Shown here piece after piece: positions 44,108 to 51,965 of a stretch of DNA of 57,727 nucleotides. Each line of letters starts with the position of its first letter. Within the stretch, counting starts at the first letter, position 1. The stretch is taken from positions 408-58,134 of the forward strand of contig MKVY01000037.1 of assembly GCA_001899525.1 (NCBI GenBank), written 5' to 3'. This DNA comes from Rhizobiales bacterium 65-9 (GTDB lineage Bacteria > Pseudomonadota > Alphaproteobacteria > Rhizobiales > Beijerinckiaceae). Made by a program: the position numbers and the translations under genes. Under the pieces are notes generated by a model that saw only the letters and a list, made by a program, of their open reading frames with translations, did no database searches and was not told the origin of the DNA.

Positions 44108-44785
44108 ATGAACGGATTTTACAAGCTCATCGCGGCTGCCGCCGTGAGCGCCGCTGGACTGGCCGCAAGCGCCGCGAACGCCGCGGTGGTCGTCTCCTGG
44201 GCCGACCTGACCTCAAGCGCTTCCAACTCCGTCAGCGGCTCGATCACGGCCCCCGGCGGCGCCATCGGCGTCACCTTCACCGGTTCGTATCTGTTCAGCC
44301 AGACCAACGGCGCCGGCGCGGATTACTGGGTCGACAACGGCTACACGCAGGGCCTGGTCAACCGCCCGACCGGAACCGACATGATCGCGCTCAACGCCGG
44401 CGGCGCGAAGACCATCACCTTCAGCACGCCCGTCTCCAATCCCTACATCGCGTTCACGAGTTGGAACGGGAATGTCGTGGAATTCAGCGCTCCCTTCGCC
44501 GTGATCAGCCAGGGCTGCGGCTACTGGGGCTGCGGCTCCTTCGCCGTCACACCCGACAGCAAGGGCTTCACCGGCGTTGGCGAGGTCCATGGCGTGCTTC
44601 AGTTCACCGGCGTCTTCACCTCGATCAGCTTCACCGACAGCAGCGAAGGCTGGCACGGCCTGACGGTCGGCGTGGCTGACGTCGCCTCCGGCGTTCCCGA
44701 GCCGTCGACCTGGGCGATGATGCTGATCGGCTTCGCCGGTCTCGGCTTCGCCTATCGGCGCCGGCGGCTGGTCGCGGCCGCCTGA
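44108..44785 (+). CDS. PEPxxWA-CTERM sorting-domain protein
   Basis: A secreted protein of 225 residues. It has a signal peptide (MNGFYKLIAAAAVSAAGLAASAANA), a beta-rich mature region low in charge (Ser/Thr/Gly/Asn rich, with GCGYWGCG), and a C-terminal sorting tail: VPEPSTWA, a hydrophobic stretch MMLIGFAGLGFAY, then RRRR. The tail is the alphaproteobacterial PEPxxWA-CTERM variant expected to be processed by an exosortase. No exosortase is in this window. The ATG at 44108 follows GGAGGTTTC. The 218 bp upstream contains no gene. Confidence 0.9.
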   Translation: MNGFYKLIAAAAVSAAGLAASAANAAVVVSWADLTSSASNSVSGSITAPGGAIGVTFTGSYLFSQTNGAGADYWVDNGYTQGLVNRPTGTDMIALNAGGAKTITFSTPVSNPYIAFTSWNGNVVEFSAPFAVISQGCGYWGCGSFAVTPDSKGFTGVGEVHGVLQFTGVFTSISFTDSSEGWHGLTVGVADVASGVPEPSTWAMMLIGFAGLGFAYRRRRLVAAA

Positions 44786-44822
44786 GGCGCGCCGCGCGCC
44801 CCATCCTTCCCGGCTTTCTTGA

Positions 44823-44848
44823 ACGCGCGGCTCCGGCCGCGCGTTTTG
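44823..44848 (+). terminator. Rho-independent terminator after the PEPxxWA gene
   Basis: ACGCGCGGC-TCCG-GCCGCGCGT (44823-44844) is a perfect 9-bp stem, and is followed by TTTGCGTT. It starts 38 nt past the stop codon. Confidence 0.8.
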
Positions 44849-44940
44849 CGTTGGGGGGGCCCGCGCCGGCGGGATGACATTCGCGGCAGCCCCCACTAAG
44901 GAGGCGCAACCAATCAAATAGCCTTGCGGGAGAAATCGCC

Positions 44941-45915
44941 TTGACCCTGAATCGTCGCTCCACGCTGGCCGCGCTCGCCGGCGCCGTCGCCGCCCCCTCG
45001 ATCGCGCGCGCCCAGACCTTTCCGACCAAGGTGATCCGGATGATCGTCGCCTATCCGGCGGGCGGCCCGACTGACGCGATCGCGCGCTTCGTGGCGCAGG
45101 ATCTGACGGCGTCGCTCGGCCAGAACGTGATCGTCGAGAACATGGCCGGCGCCTCCGGCTCGGCCGGCACCCGCTTCGTCGCGCGCTCCGAGCCGGACGG
45201 ACACACCATTACCTTCGGCAACAACCAGACGCACGGCAACAACATGTTCCTCCTGAAGGAGCCGGGCTACGACGCGATCAGGGATTTCGCCCCGCTCGCA
45301 GGCGCCGGGGCGTTCGAGCACGCCTTCGTCGTGCGCAAGGATTTGCCGGCGAAGACCCTTCAGGAATTCATCGCGCTGGCCAAGAGCAAGCCGGGCGAAC
45401 TGAATTACGGCTCGACCGGCGTCGGCTCCGGTTCGCATCTCTCCACCGAGCTGTTCATGGTGCGGACCGGCATCAAGATGCAGCATGTGCCCTTCAGGGG
45501 CGCGGCGCCGCTGGTGCAGGAGATGATCGCCGGCCGCATCGACATCGCGAATTCGACCCTGCCGAGCGTGCTCGCGCAGATCCAGAGCGGCGACCTGCGC
45601 GCGCTCGGCATCGCCAGCCCGAAGCGCAATCCGCAGGTTCCTGACGTGCCGACCCTGCGCGAGGGCGGCGTATCCAACGCCGACGCCGAATCCTGGGCCG
45701 GCTTCTTTGCGCCCGCCGCCACGCCGCAGCCGATCCTCGACAAGCTGTCCAGCGAGATCATCGCCTCCCTGAACCGGCCGGAAACGAAAGACCGCATCAT
45801 CAAGCTCGGCTTCTCGCTGAACGTGCGCGACCCGGCCGCCTTCCGCCCCTACCACGCCAACGAAATGAAGGTGTGGGAAGAGGTCATCAAGACGGCCGGC
45901 GTCAAGCCGGAATGA
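44941..45915 (+). CDS. TctC/Bug-family periplasmic solute-binding protein
   Basis: Tripartite tricarboxylate transporter receptor that captures an organic acid or similar solute in the periplasm. The 324-residue product has an RR-containing signal peptide (NRRSTLAALAGAVAAPSIARA) and the family motifs YPAGGPTDAIARFVAQDL, GASGSAGTRFVARSEPDGHT, LNYGSTGVGSGSHLSTELF, and HVPFRGAAPLVQEMIAGRID. The start is a TTG with GGGAG upstream. TctA and TctB membrane genes are absent nearby, so it is an orphan receptor that must share a permease elsewhere. Confidence 0.92.
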   Translation: MTLNRRSTLAALAGAVAAPSIARAQTFPTKVIRMIVAYPAGGPTDAIARFVAQDLTASLGQNVIVENMAGASGSAGTRFVARSEPDGHTITFGNNQTHGNNMFLLKEPGYDAIRDFAPLAGAGAFEHAFVVRKDLPAKTLQEFIALAKSKPGELNYGSTGVGSGSHLSTELFMVRTGIKMQHVPFRGAAPLVQEMIAGRIDIANSTLPSVLAQIQSGDLRALGIASPKRNPQVPDVPTLREGGVSNADAESWAGFFAPAATPQPILDKLSSEIIASLNRPETKDRIIKLGFSLNVRDPAAFRPYHANEMKVWEEVIKTAGVKPE

Positions 45916-45963
45916 AACAGTCTCGCCGCCGGCCGCGCGGCTGGCGGATTTGACGCCTATCCG

Positions 45964-45989
45964 GCGCGGCGGCTTCCCGCCGCGCTTTT
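45964..45989 (+). terminator. Rho-independent terminator after the TctC gene
   Basis: GCGCGGCGG-CTTC-CCGCCGCGC (45964-45985) is a perfect 9-bp stem with TTTT immediately after. It lies 48 nt after the stop and 15 nt before the next gene's start. Confidence 0.85.
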
Positions 45990-46004
45990 CATTGGAGCAA
46001 GAGA

Positions 46005-47060
46005 ATGGAAGTTCGTCCGCTCGGGCGCACGGGCGTCAACGTGTCCGCGATCAGCCTCGGCACGATGACATGGGGCCAGCAGAACACCGAAGCCGAAGGC
46101 CATGCGCAGATGGACCTCGCCTTCGATCACGGCGTCACCTTCTTCGACACGGCCGAGCGCTATTCGATTCCGCCGAAGCCGGAGACGCAGGGCTCCACCG
46201 AACGCATCATCGGAAACTGGCTTCGCGCGCGCGGCCGCCGCGACAAGATGTTTCTCGCCTCGAAGGTCGCCGGCCGTTCGGCCGACACCTATATGCGCAA
46301 CCCGCCGGAGCCCGCGCGCGTCACGCGCAAACAGATCAACGCGGCGGTCGAGGGCAGCCTGAAACGGCTCCAGACGGATTATCTCGATCTCTATCAGATT
46401 CACGCTCCCGAACGTCCGGCGATGTGGGGCTCCAACCCGACGCGCTTCAACCGCGCGGATTTCGAGCCGGCGCCGGACGAAACCCCGATCGCCGAGCAGC
46501 TCGCGGCGCTCGGCGATCTGGTGAAGGCGGGCAAGATCCGCTTCGTCGGACTGTCGAACGAGAGCGCCTGGGGAACCATGCGCTTTCTGTTCGAGAGCGA
46601 GACGAAAAACCAGCCGCGCGTGCAGACCGTGCAGAACGCCTACAATCTTCTCAACCGCACCTATGAGACGGCGATGGCCGAGGTGTGGCTGCGCGAGCAG
46701 GTCGGCCTTCTCGCCTATTCACCGATCGCGCAAGGCTATCTCACCGGCAAATATCTCGACGGCGCGCGCCCGCCGAATACGCGCACGACCTTGTTCAATC
46801 GCGGCCAGCGCTACGAATTGCCGGGGACGGACGAGGCCATCCGCGATTATGTGGCTCTGGCGCGCGAGCTTGGCGTCGATCCCGCCGTGCTGGCGAACGC
46901 CTTCGTGCTCAGCCGCCCCTTCGTCACGGCCAGCATCATCGGCGCGACGACGATGGACCAGTTGAAGCTCGCTCTGTCCTCGGTCGAGATCAGGATCACG
47001 CCGGAGATCGAAGCGAAAATCGACGCGATCCATCAGCGGCGCGGCAATCCCGCGCCATAA
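46005..47060 (+). CDS. Aldo/keto reductase 2 (Tas-like)
   Basis: NADPH-dependent aldo/keto reductase of 351 residues, begun by MEVRPLGRTGVNVSAISLGTMTWGQQNTEAEG in outline. FFDTAERYSIPP gives the catalytic Asp/Tyr region (Tyr in ERYS), followed by Lys in LASKVAGRS and His in DLYQIHAPERPAMWG. The insertion NPTRFNRADFEPAPDETPIAEQ and ASIIGATTMDQLKLALSSVEI are typical of the Tas subgroup. The substrate is not known. It follows the TctC gene and its terminator, so it may have its own promoter. A purine-rich GGAGCAAGAGA precedes the ATG. Confidence 0.9.
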   Translation: MEVRPLGRTGVNVSAISLGTMTWGQQNTEAEGHAQMDLAFDHGVTFFDTAERYSIPPKPETQGSTERIIGNWLRARGRRDKMFLASKVAGRSADTYMRNPPEPARVTRKQINAAVEGSLKRLQTDYLDLYQIHAPERPAMWGSNPTRFNRADFEPAPDETPIAEQLAALGDLVKAGKIRFVGLSNESAWGTMRFLFESETKNQPRVQTVQNAYNLLNRTYETAMAEVWLREQVGLLAYSPIAQGYLTGKYLDGARPPNTRTTLFNRGQRYELPGTDEAIRDYVALARELGVDPAVLANAFVLSRPFVTASIIGATTMDQLKLALSSVEIRITPEIEAKIDAIHQRRGNPAP

Positions 47061-47160
47061 GGCGGAGCGCGCCGGACGCGATGGGCGGAGCTGGGAGCGC
47101 GGTGTCGAAAGCGCCGCCGTTCAGTCACAGTTGACGGCGAGACTGGTGGCGGAGGATGTC

Positions 47161-48297
47161 ATGACCCGCCGGCTCGCACTCGCCCTGATCGCAATATTGT
47201 TTGCCGCGTCTCCCGCGCTCGCGCAGGCGCCGCAGCGCTTCGCCTCCGAGAAGGCGTCCTTCACTGTCGAGACCGTGGCGGGCGGCCTGCAAAACCCCTG
47301 GGGCTTCGCCTTTCTGCCCGACGGCCGGATGCTGGTCACCGAACGGCAGGGCCGCATGCGCATCGTGAGCGCGGACGGCGCGCTGTCGCAGCCTCTTTCC
47401 GGCGCGCCGCGCGTCGATGCGCGCGGCCAGGGCGGTCTTCTCGACGTCGCGCTCGATCCGGACTTCGCGCGGAACAGGCTGGTCTATGTCTCCTTCTCCG
47501 AGCCGCATGACGGCGGCCGCAACAACACCGCCGTCGCCCGCGCGCGGCTGAACGACGCGGCGAACGCGCTCGAGAATCTGACGACGATCTGGCGGCAGGA
47601 GCCGAGCATCGCCAGCACGATGCATTTCGGTTCGCGCCTCGTTTTCGCGCGCGACGGAACATTGTTCGTCACGGTCGGCGATCGCTATTCGCAGCGCGAT
47701 CAGGCGCAGAATCCAGACAACGCCATCGGCAAGGTCATTCACATCACCACGGATGGACAGCCGGCGCCGGGAAATCCCGGCTTGAACGGGGTGAAATGGA
47801 ATCCGTTCATCTGGTCGATCGGCCATCGCAACGTGCAGGGCGCCGCGCTTCATCCCGCGACCGGACAGCTCTGGACCGCCGAGCATGGCGCGCGCGGCGG
47901 CGACGAGATCAATCATCCTGAAGCGGGGAAAAACTATGGTTGGCCGGTGATCACCTACGGCGTGGATTATTCCGGCGCGAAGATCGGCGTCGGCACGCAC
48001 AAGGACGGCATGGAGCAGCCTGTCTTCTATTGGGATCCTTCGATCGCGCCGTCAGGCATGGCGTTCTACACTGGCGACGCCTTCCCCGGCTGGAAAAACA
48101 GCGCATTCGTCGGAGCGCTCGCCGGCCAGCTTCTCGCGCGGCTCGAATTCGACGGCGACAAGATCCTGCGCGAGGAGCGCCTGCTGCAGGGATTCGGCGA
48201 ACGCATCCGCGACGTGCGGCAGGGACCGGACGGATTTCTCTATCTGCTCACCGACGGCGCGCAGGGGCGCCTGTTGCGGTTGAAGCCGTCGAATTGA
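47161..48297 (+). CDS. PQQ-dependent aldose sugar dehydrogenase (soluble, YliI-like)
   Basis: Periplasmic six-bladed propeller quinoprotein that oxidises aldoses or related alcohols with pyrroloquinoline quinone. The 378-residue product has a signal peptide (MTRRLALALIAILFAASPALAQ in 22 residues), then VAGGLQNPWGFAFLPDGRMLVTE, GGLLDVALDPDFARNRLVYVSFSE, MHFGSRLVFARDGTLFVTVGDR (with the likely catalytic His), and WTAEHGARGGDEIN. The PQQ synthesis genes are not in this window. The ATG at 47161 follows GGAGGATGTC. It converges on the HIT gene 16 bp away. Confidence 0.92.
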   Translation: MTRRLALALIAILFAASPALAQAPQRFASEKASFTVETVAGGLQNPWGFAFLPDGRMLVTERQGRMRIVSADGALSQPLSGAPRVDARGQGGLLDVALDPDFARNRLVYVSFSEPHDGGRNNTAVARARLNDAANALENLTTIWRQEPSIASTMHFGSRLVFARDGTLFVTVGDRYSQRDQAQNPDNAIGKVIHITTDGQPAPGNPGLNGVKWNPFIWSIGHRNVQGAALHPATGQLWTAEHGARGGDEINHPEAGKNYGWPVITYGVDYSGAKIGVGTHKDGMEQPVFYWDPSIAPSGMAFYTGDAFPGWKNSAFVGALAGQLLARLEFDGDKILREERLLQGFGERIRDVRQGPDGFLYLLTDGAQGRLLRLKPSN

Positions 48298-48313
48298 CGG
48301 CGCGCCGTCTTTC

Positions 48314-48757
48314 TCAGACAGGGCCGCGAAGCGCATCCCGCAGCGCCGATGCGACGCGCGCCATCTCATCTCGCGGCGGTTGCGGCGGATTGCGGTAGGT
48401 GACGACCTCCTCGGCGATGTAGCGCCGCGAGGTGAGATCGTCCTTCTCCCGCATTGGAATGACATGCCCGTGCGCATGGTCGACATCGTTGCCGGTGAAC
48501 AGGAAGCCGACGCGCGCGACGCCGAACATCGGCTTCATCGTCCTCGCGAGGCGCTGGCCAAGCTGAATGATGCGCGCCGCAAGATCGGCGGGCAGATCGT
48601 CGAAATGACGATGATGCGCTTTCGGGATGATCAGCGAATGACCTTCGCGAACGGGCGCGATGTCGAGAAAGGCTAGCAGCGCGTCGTCCTCGTAGACCCA
48701 ATGGCTGGGAATGTCGCCGGCCGCGATCTGGCAGAAAAGGCATCCTTCCATCCGCAT
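48314..48757 (-). CDS. HIT family hydrolase
   Basis: Histidine-triad nucleotide hydrolase or transferase, probably acting on purine nucleoside phosphoramidates or dinucleotides in the cytoplasm. The 147-residue product opens MRMEGCLFCQIAAGDIPSHW, with a zinc-type CLFC. The triad HAHGHVIP lies at residues 94-101 (catalytic His96). ATG 48757 follows AAGGGAACGG at long spacing; ATG 48751 is the alternative. It lies 17 bp after a methyltransferase gene at the end of a five-gene run. Confidence 0.9.
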   Translation of the reverse strand: MRMEGCLFCQIAAGDIPSHWVYEDDALLAFLDIAPVREGHSLIIPKAHHRHFDDLPADLAARIIQLGQRLARTMKPMFGVARVGFLFTGNDVDHAHGHVIPMREKDDLTSRRYIAEEVVTYRNPPQPPRDEMARVASALRDALRGPV

Positions 48758-48774
48758 CGGCCCGTCCGTTCCCT

Positions 48775-49554
48775 TCAGTCGACGACCGCCAGCCTCGGCT
48801 GCGGCGTCAGCACCACGCAGTGATGGCCGAGCGCGTCGCCGCCGAGCGTGAAATGTCGCTGCGGGTAGCGCTTCATCAGAGCATTCTCGTAGAGCGGAAC
48901 CGCATCGGCCCGGCACAGCAGGAACTTCGCCGCGCCGATGATGTCCTCGCGATCGATGATCGCCATCACGCGCATGTCGGGATGCGCCTCGAGATAGTCG
49001 CGCACCGTCGCGACGAGGAACGGATAGGCCGGATGCAGCATGTCGTCGAGGCAGATCAGACCTTTCGGATGCAGAACCGCGGTCGCCAGCGAAAGATCGT
49101 GCAGCAGCGGTTCGGGCGAATGGTCGCCGTCGATATGAAAAAAGCGTATGAGCGCCGCGCCGACACGATCGCGCAGCGCCTCGGCGGTCAGCGTCGACGC
49201 GTTCGTCTTCCAGGCGTCGATACGATCGAGCCGCGCGCCGTGGGTCGCGCAATTCTTCCTGAAATTGTCGAGCGTGCGTTCGCTCGGCCAGTCGAAACTG
49301 TCGATCCCGAGCGCCTTTTCATCGTCGGCGAGCGCCAGCGCCAGGGCGATGAAATAGCGGCCCTCGAAGGTTCCGATCTCGACCACGTCGCCGCGAACGC
49401 CTTCTTCCGTCTGGTGAACGAGCAGCCAGGCCGAGACGGCGCCGGCGAACCGGGACGACATGCCGCGCACATGCGCATAGCCGTTGTCCAGATACCGGTC
49501 GATGACCGAGCGTCCCGTGCGAAGGTCGAGATCCAGCAGACGGCTCATCGTCAT
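48775..49554 (-). CDS. Class I SAM-dependent methyltransferase
   Basis: The 259-residue protein has a Rossmann-type methyltransferase fold: motif I GDVVEIGTFEGRYFIALALA, motif II ALGIDSFDWPSE, a metal/acid motif FFHIDGDHSPEPLLHDL, and GLICLDDMLHPAYPF. The IDGDHS...DD pattern resembles the methyltransferase-24 / cephalosporin-hydroxylase-like group acting on small molecules or sugars. The target is unknown. Its ATG overlaps the stop of the DUF486 gene as ATGA, so the two are co-translated. Confidence 0.85.
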   Translation of the reverse strand: MTMSRLLDLDLRTGRSVIDRYLDNGYAHVRGMSSRFAGAVSAWLLVHQTEEGVRGDVVEIGTFEGRYFIALALALADDEKALGIDSFDWPSERTLDNFRKNCATHGARLDRIDAWKTNASTLTAEALRDRVGAALIRFFHIDGDHSPEPLLHDLSLATAVLHPKGLICLDDMLHPAYPFLVATVRDYLEAHPDMRVMAIIDREDIIGAAKFLLCRADAVPLYENALMKRYPQRHFTLGGDALGHHCVVLTPQPRLAVVD

Positions 49555-49904
49555 TTACCGAGAAAGATGAACCAGGCGCCGGCGGCGATGAGCGAAAAAC
49601 CGACAGCGTGGTTCCATCCCAGAGGCTCCTTCAGCCAGAACACCGAAAAGCCGGCGAACACGACGAGCGTAATCACCTCCTGCATGGTCTTCAACTGGGC
49701 CGCGGAATAGACGGCGTGGCCGATGCGGTTGGCGGGAACGGCGAACCAGTATTCGAAAAAGGCGAGGCCCCAGCTCACGATGACCGCCATCCACAGCGGC
49801 GCGGTGGCGTAGCTGAGATGGCCGTACCACGCGAACGTCATGAAGATGTTCGAGACGATCAGCATGAGGATCGGAAGCACGAAGGGCGATGTGGCGACGC
49901 TCAT
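49551..49904 (-). CDS. DMT-superfamily small membrane protein (DUF486)
   Basis: A 117-residue inner-membrane protein with four predicted helices: FVLPILMLIVSNIFMTFAWY, LWMAVIVSWGLAFFEYWFAV, VITLVVFAGFSVFWL and HAVGFSLIAAGAWFIFL. The central AVPANRIGHAVYSAAQLKTMQEVITL is the DUF486 signature. The family is thought to be a half-size drug/metabolite transporter, but no substrate is known. Its start lies 43 bp after the SemiSWEET gene and its stop overlaps the methyltransferase start. Confidence 0.88.
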   Translation of the reverse strand: MSVATSPFVLPILMLIVSNIFMTFAWYGHLSYATAPLWMAVIVSWGLAFFEYWFAVPANRIGHAVYSAAQLKTMQEVITLVVFAGFSVFWLKEPLGWNHAVGFSLIAAGAWFIFLGK

Positions 49905-49947
49905 GGACGAAGTCTCGCGGCGGAAGGGAAAGGGTTGTCTGGACGGC

Positions 49948-50208
49948 TCAGCCGTGGCGCAGCTTCATCGCCACGATGACGGCGATCAGCGGAACGCCGA
50001 TGAGATTGGCGATGATCAGCGGCCAGGACAGGATCGTCACGCCATAGGCGAGCCATAGCGAATTGCCGATAAGCAGCGCGAGATAGGTGGACAGCGAAAG
50101 CCCGTTCGTGTCGCGGGTGCGGATCGTGCGCCACGCCTGCGGAATCCAGCTTCCGGTGGTGAGGATCGCGGCGAGCGTTCCCATTGCTTCGATGATGGCG
50201 GGATTCAA
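49948..50208 (-). CDS. SemiSWEET family sugar transporter
   Basis: An 86-residue three-helix protein that dimerises to form a SWEET-like uniporter. The PQ-loop motif GSWIPQAWRTIRTRDTNGLS (PQ at 23-24) and the Asn/Trp lining GNSLWLAYG are characteristic. The TTG at 50208 is taken as the start: it overlaps the agmatinase stop as TTGA and gives MNPAIIEAMGTLAAILTT, the usual N-terminus. An ATG at 50184 would truncate the first helix. Confidence 0.87.
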   Translation of the reverse strand: MNPAIIEAMGTLAAILTTGSWIPQAWRTIRTRDTNGLSLSTYLALLIGNSLWLAYGVTILSWPLIIANLIGVPLIAVIVAMKLRHG

Positions 50209-51272
50209 GCGGGCGCGACCTGACGAAAGCCGCGCCGCTTCGGATTGAGAGCGACAAGGCAGAGGAGTTCAAACAGCATCTGCGCGCCGTTCTGCGCGGT
50301 GGCGGTCGTGGCGTCGTATTGCGGCGCAACCTCGACCACGTCGCCGCCGACGATGTCGAGCCCCTTCAGGCCGCGCAGCAGTTCAAGAACCTCGCGCGGC
50401 GTGAGGCCGCCTGCTTCCGGCGTGCCGGTGCCGGGCGCGAAGGCGGGGTCGAGCGAGTCGATGTCGAAGCTCACATAGGTCGGCCCGTCGCCGGCGACCG
50501 CGCGCGCTTTCGCGATCACGGCTGGAACGCCCATGGCGGCGACCTCGTCCGCGTGCAGCACCGTCATGCCGGAGGCGTAGGAGAACTCCCAGAGATATTC
50601 GGCGCCGCCGCGAATGCCTATCTGGATGACGCGCTCGGGATCGAGAACGCCGTCGAGCACGGCCTGCCGGAACGGCCCGCCATGATGGAATTTCGACCCT
50701 TCGAATTCGCCGCCCGTGTCGCAGTGAGCGTCGATATGGATCATGCCGACCGGCCGCTCGCGTCCGACCGATTTCAGGATCGGCCATGAGATCGAATGAT
50801 CGCCGCCCACCGTGAGCGGAATCACGCCGGCCGCGACCACCTTCGCGATGAAAGCTTCGATATCCTCGTGACAGTCCTGCAGGCTGTAGCGGCTGCGCAT
50901 CGGAATATCGCCGACGTCGGCTGCGTTGAGCTCGCCCAGCGGCGCGCATTTCAGCACATGCTCGTAGGGACCGATGCGCTCCACCGCGCGCACCGCGCGC
51001 GGCCCGAGCCGCGCCCCGGCGCGGTTCGAGACGCCGAGATCCATCGGCGCGCCGATCAGCGCGACATCGAGGCCGGCGAAAAGGTTGTCGAGAGCCTCCG
51101 GCGCGAACCGCGCGCCGACGAACGTCGCCGGATCAGCGAAGGGCCATTTGCGCCGGTCGCCGTCCTTGAACTGAGATCGCGCCACGCGCGCAAACTCGGG
51201 ATCGGTGATGTCGCCGCCCTTGCCGTTGGCGAACCGCGCGCGCAACAGCGCGAGTTTCTGAGCGTCGACCAT
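50205..51272 (-). CDS. speB: Agmatinase/ureohydrolase
   Basis: Binuclear manganese hydrolase of the arginase family that releases urea from agmatine or a related guanidine. The 355-residue product has the ligand motifs GGDHSISWP, IHIDAHCDTGGEF and SFDIDSLDPAFAPGTGTPEAGGLTPRE. An N-terminal extension (about 65 residues) precedes DVALIGAPMDLG. Agmatine is the most likely substrate, but guanidinobutyrate and related compounds are possible. It is the first gene of an apparent operon with the SemiSWEET, DUF486, methyltransferase and HIT genes. Confidence 0.88.
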   Translation of the reverse strand: MVDAQKLALLRARFANGKGGDITDPEFARVARSQFKDGDRRKWPFADPATFVGARFAPEALDNLFAGLDVALIGAPMDLGVSNRAGARLGPRAVRAVERIGPYEHVLKCAPLGELNAADVGDIPMRSRYSLQDCHEDIEAFIAKVVAAGVIPLTVGGDHSISWPILKSVGRERPVGMIHIDAHCDTGGEFEGSKFHHGGPFRQAVLDGVLDPERVIQIGIRGGAEYLWEFSYASGMTVLHADEVAAMGVPAVIAKARAVAGDGPTYVSFDIDSLDPAFAPGTGTPEAGGLTPREVLELLRGLKGLDIVGGDVVEVAPQYDATTATAQNGAQMLFELLCLVALNPKRRGFRQVAPA

Positions 51273-51382
51273 TCCGGCCTCGCGACTGTCGGGAGCCGTC
51301 TCTTCGCCGGGTTCGGCTCGCCGATCAAGCGTCTTGCGGCCGCGCGGCGGCGGCGGTCGGCGCTTTGGGGTGTTTGGAGTGG

Positions 51383-51414
51383 GAGAGAGCCGGGCGGGCG
51401 GGTCCGGCTCTCTC
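51383..51414 (-). terminator. Hairpin after the small secreted-protein gene
   Basis: GAGAGAGCCGG (51383-51393) pairs perfectly with CCGGCTCTCTC (51404-51414) around a 10-nt loop, 9 nt past the stop at 51424. The minus-strand flank is CCACTCCAAAC with no U-run, so it may stabilise the transcript end or act with Rho. Confidence 0.5.
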
Positions 51415-51423
51415 CCCGCAGGC

Positions 51424-51708
51424 TCAGTTGCAGCCGCAGCCGTGGCCGCGAGAACCGAGCAGGCCTCCGAGGATGCCGTTCCGGCTCACGATGGCGGTCA
51501 GGCCGGCCTTGTTGCCGCTGGCGACAACATTGCCGCTTCCGACGCCGTTAAGCACCGAGACATTGTTCAGCGCGTTGACCTTCACGCCGGACACGGCGGT
51601 CGTCACGGGAGTGATGACTCCGCCGATCAGCGAGCCGGCCTTGCCGCCCGCGAGGGCGGGAGTGGCGGCGAGCGCCGTCATCGTTGCGAGGACGAAAGCA
51701 TACTTCAT
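51424..51708 (-). CDS. Small secreted protein of unknown function
   Basis: A 94-residue exported protein with signal peptide MKYAFVLATMTALAATPALA (residues 1-20). The mature part is low in charge and rich in Gly, Val and Asn: VKVNALNNVSVLNGVGSGNVVASGNKAGLTAIV. It ends GRGHGCGCN-like, seen here as SRGHGCGCN, with two cysteines. I do not recognise the family. The repetitive V-N-G pattern resembles small beta-rich surface or curli-like polypeptides, but that is only an impression. ATG 51708 follows AGGAGGGTCCA, and a good promoter lies 50-75 nt upstream. Confidence 0.75.
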   Translation of the reverse strand: MKYAFVLATMTALAATPALAGGKAGSLIGGVITPVTTAVSGVKVNALNNVSVLNGVGSGNVVASGNKAGLTAIVSRNGILGGLLGSRGHGCGCN

Positions 51709-51753
51709 TGGACCCTCCTTGCGGTCGTCCCGGTTGTCGGGGCGACGCCAAAC

Positions 51754-51782
51754 GGGATAGTTGCATAACAAAAAATACACAA
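51754..51782 (-). promoter_or_regulatory. Promoter of the small secreted-protein gene
   Basis: On the minus strand, TTGTGT (51782-51777), a 17-nt AT-rich spacer and TATCCC (51759-51754) make a sigma-70-type promoter with a leader of about 40 nt. The -10 is the same as that proposed for mraZ. The surrounding 51770-51930 region is the most AT-rich part of the window. Confidence 0.55.
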
Positions 51783-51965
51783 TCGGAAGGACGTGTTAAC
51801 AATACTTTATAAGTTTAACGGCTTGGCGCGATCGCCAAACTACCAGCATGACAACGAAGACTATTTTATGAAGCTCGCGCTCTTGGCGATATACTTCCGG
51901 TTGCGCTCGCCTTTAACAGAATATTACCCATGATGTTCGCACATTGGCCTTGCGCGGAGGGCCCG

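Noticed and set aside
48758-49252. Upstream extension of the HIT gene reading frame
   Set aside because: It overlaps the methyltransferase gene in another frame and lacks HIT-family sequence. The CLFC start motif marks the true N-terminus.
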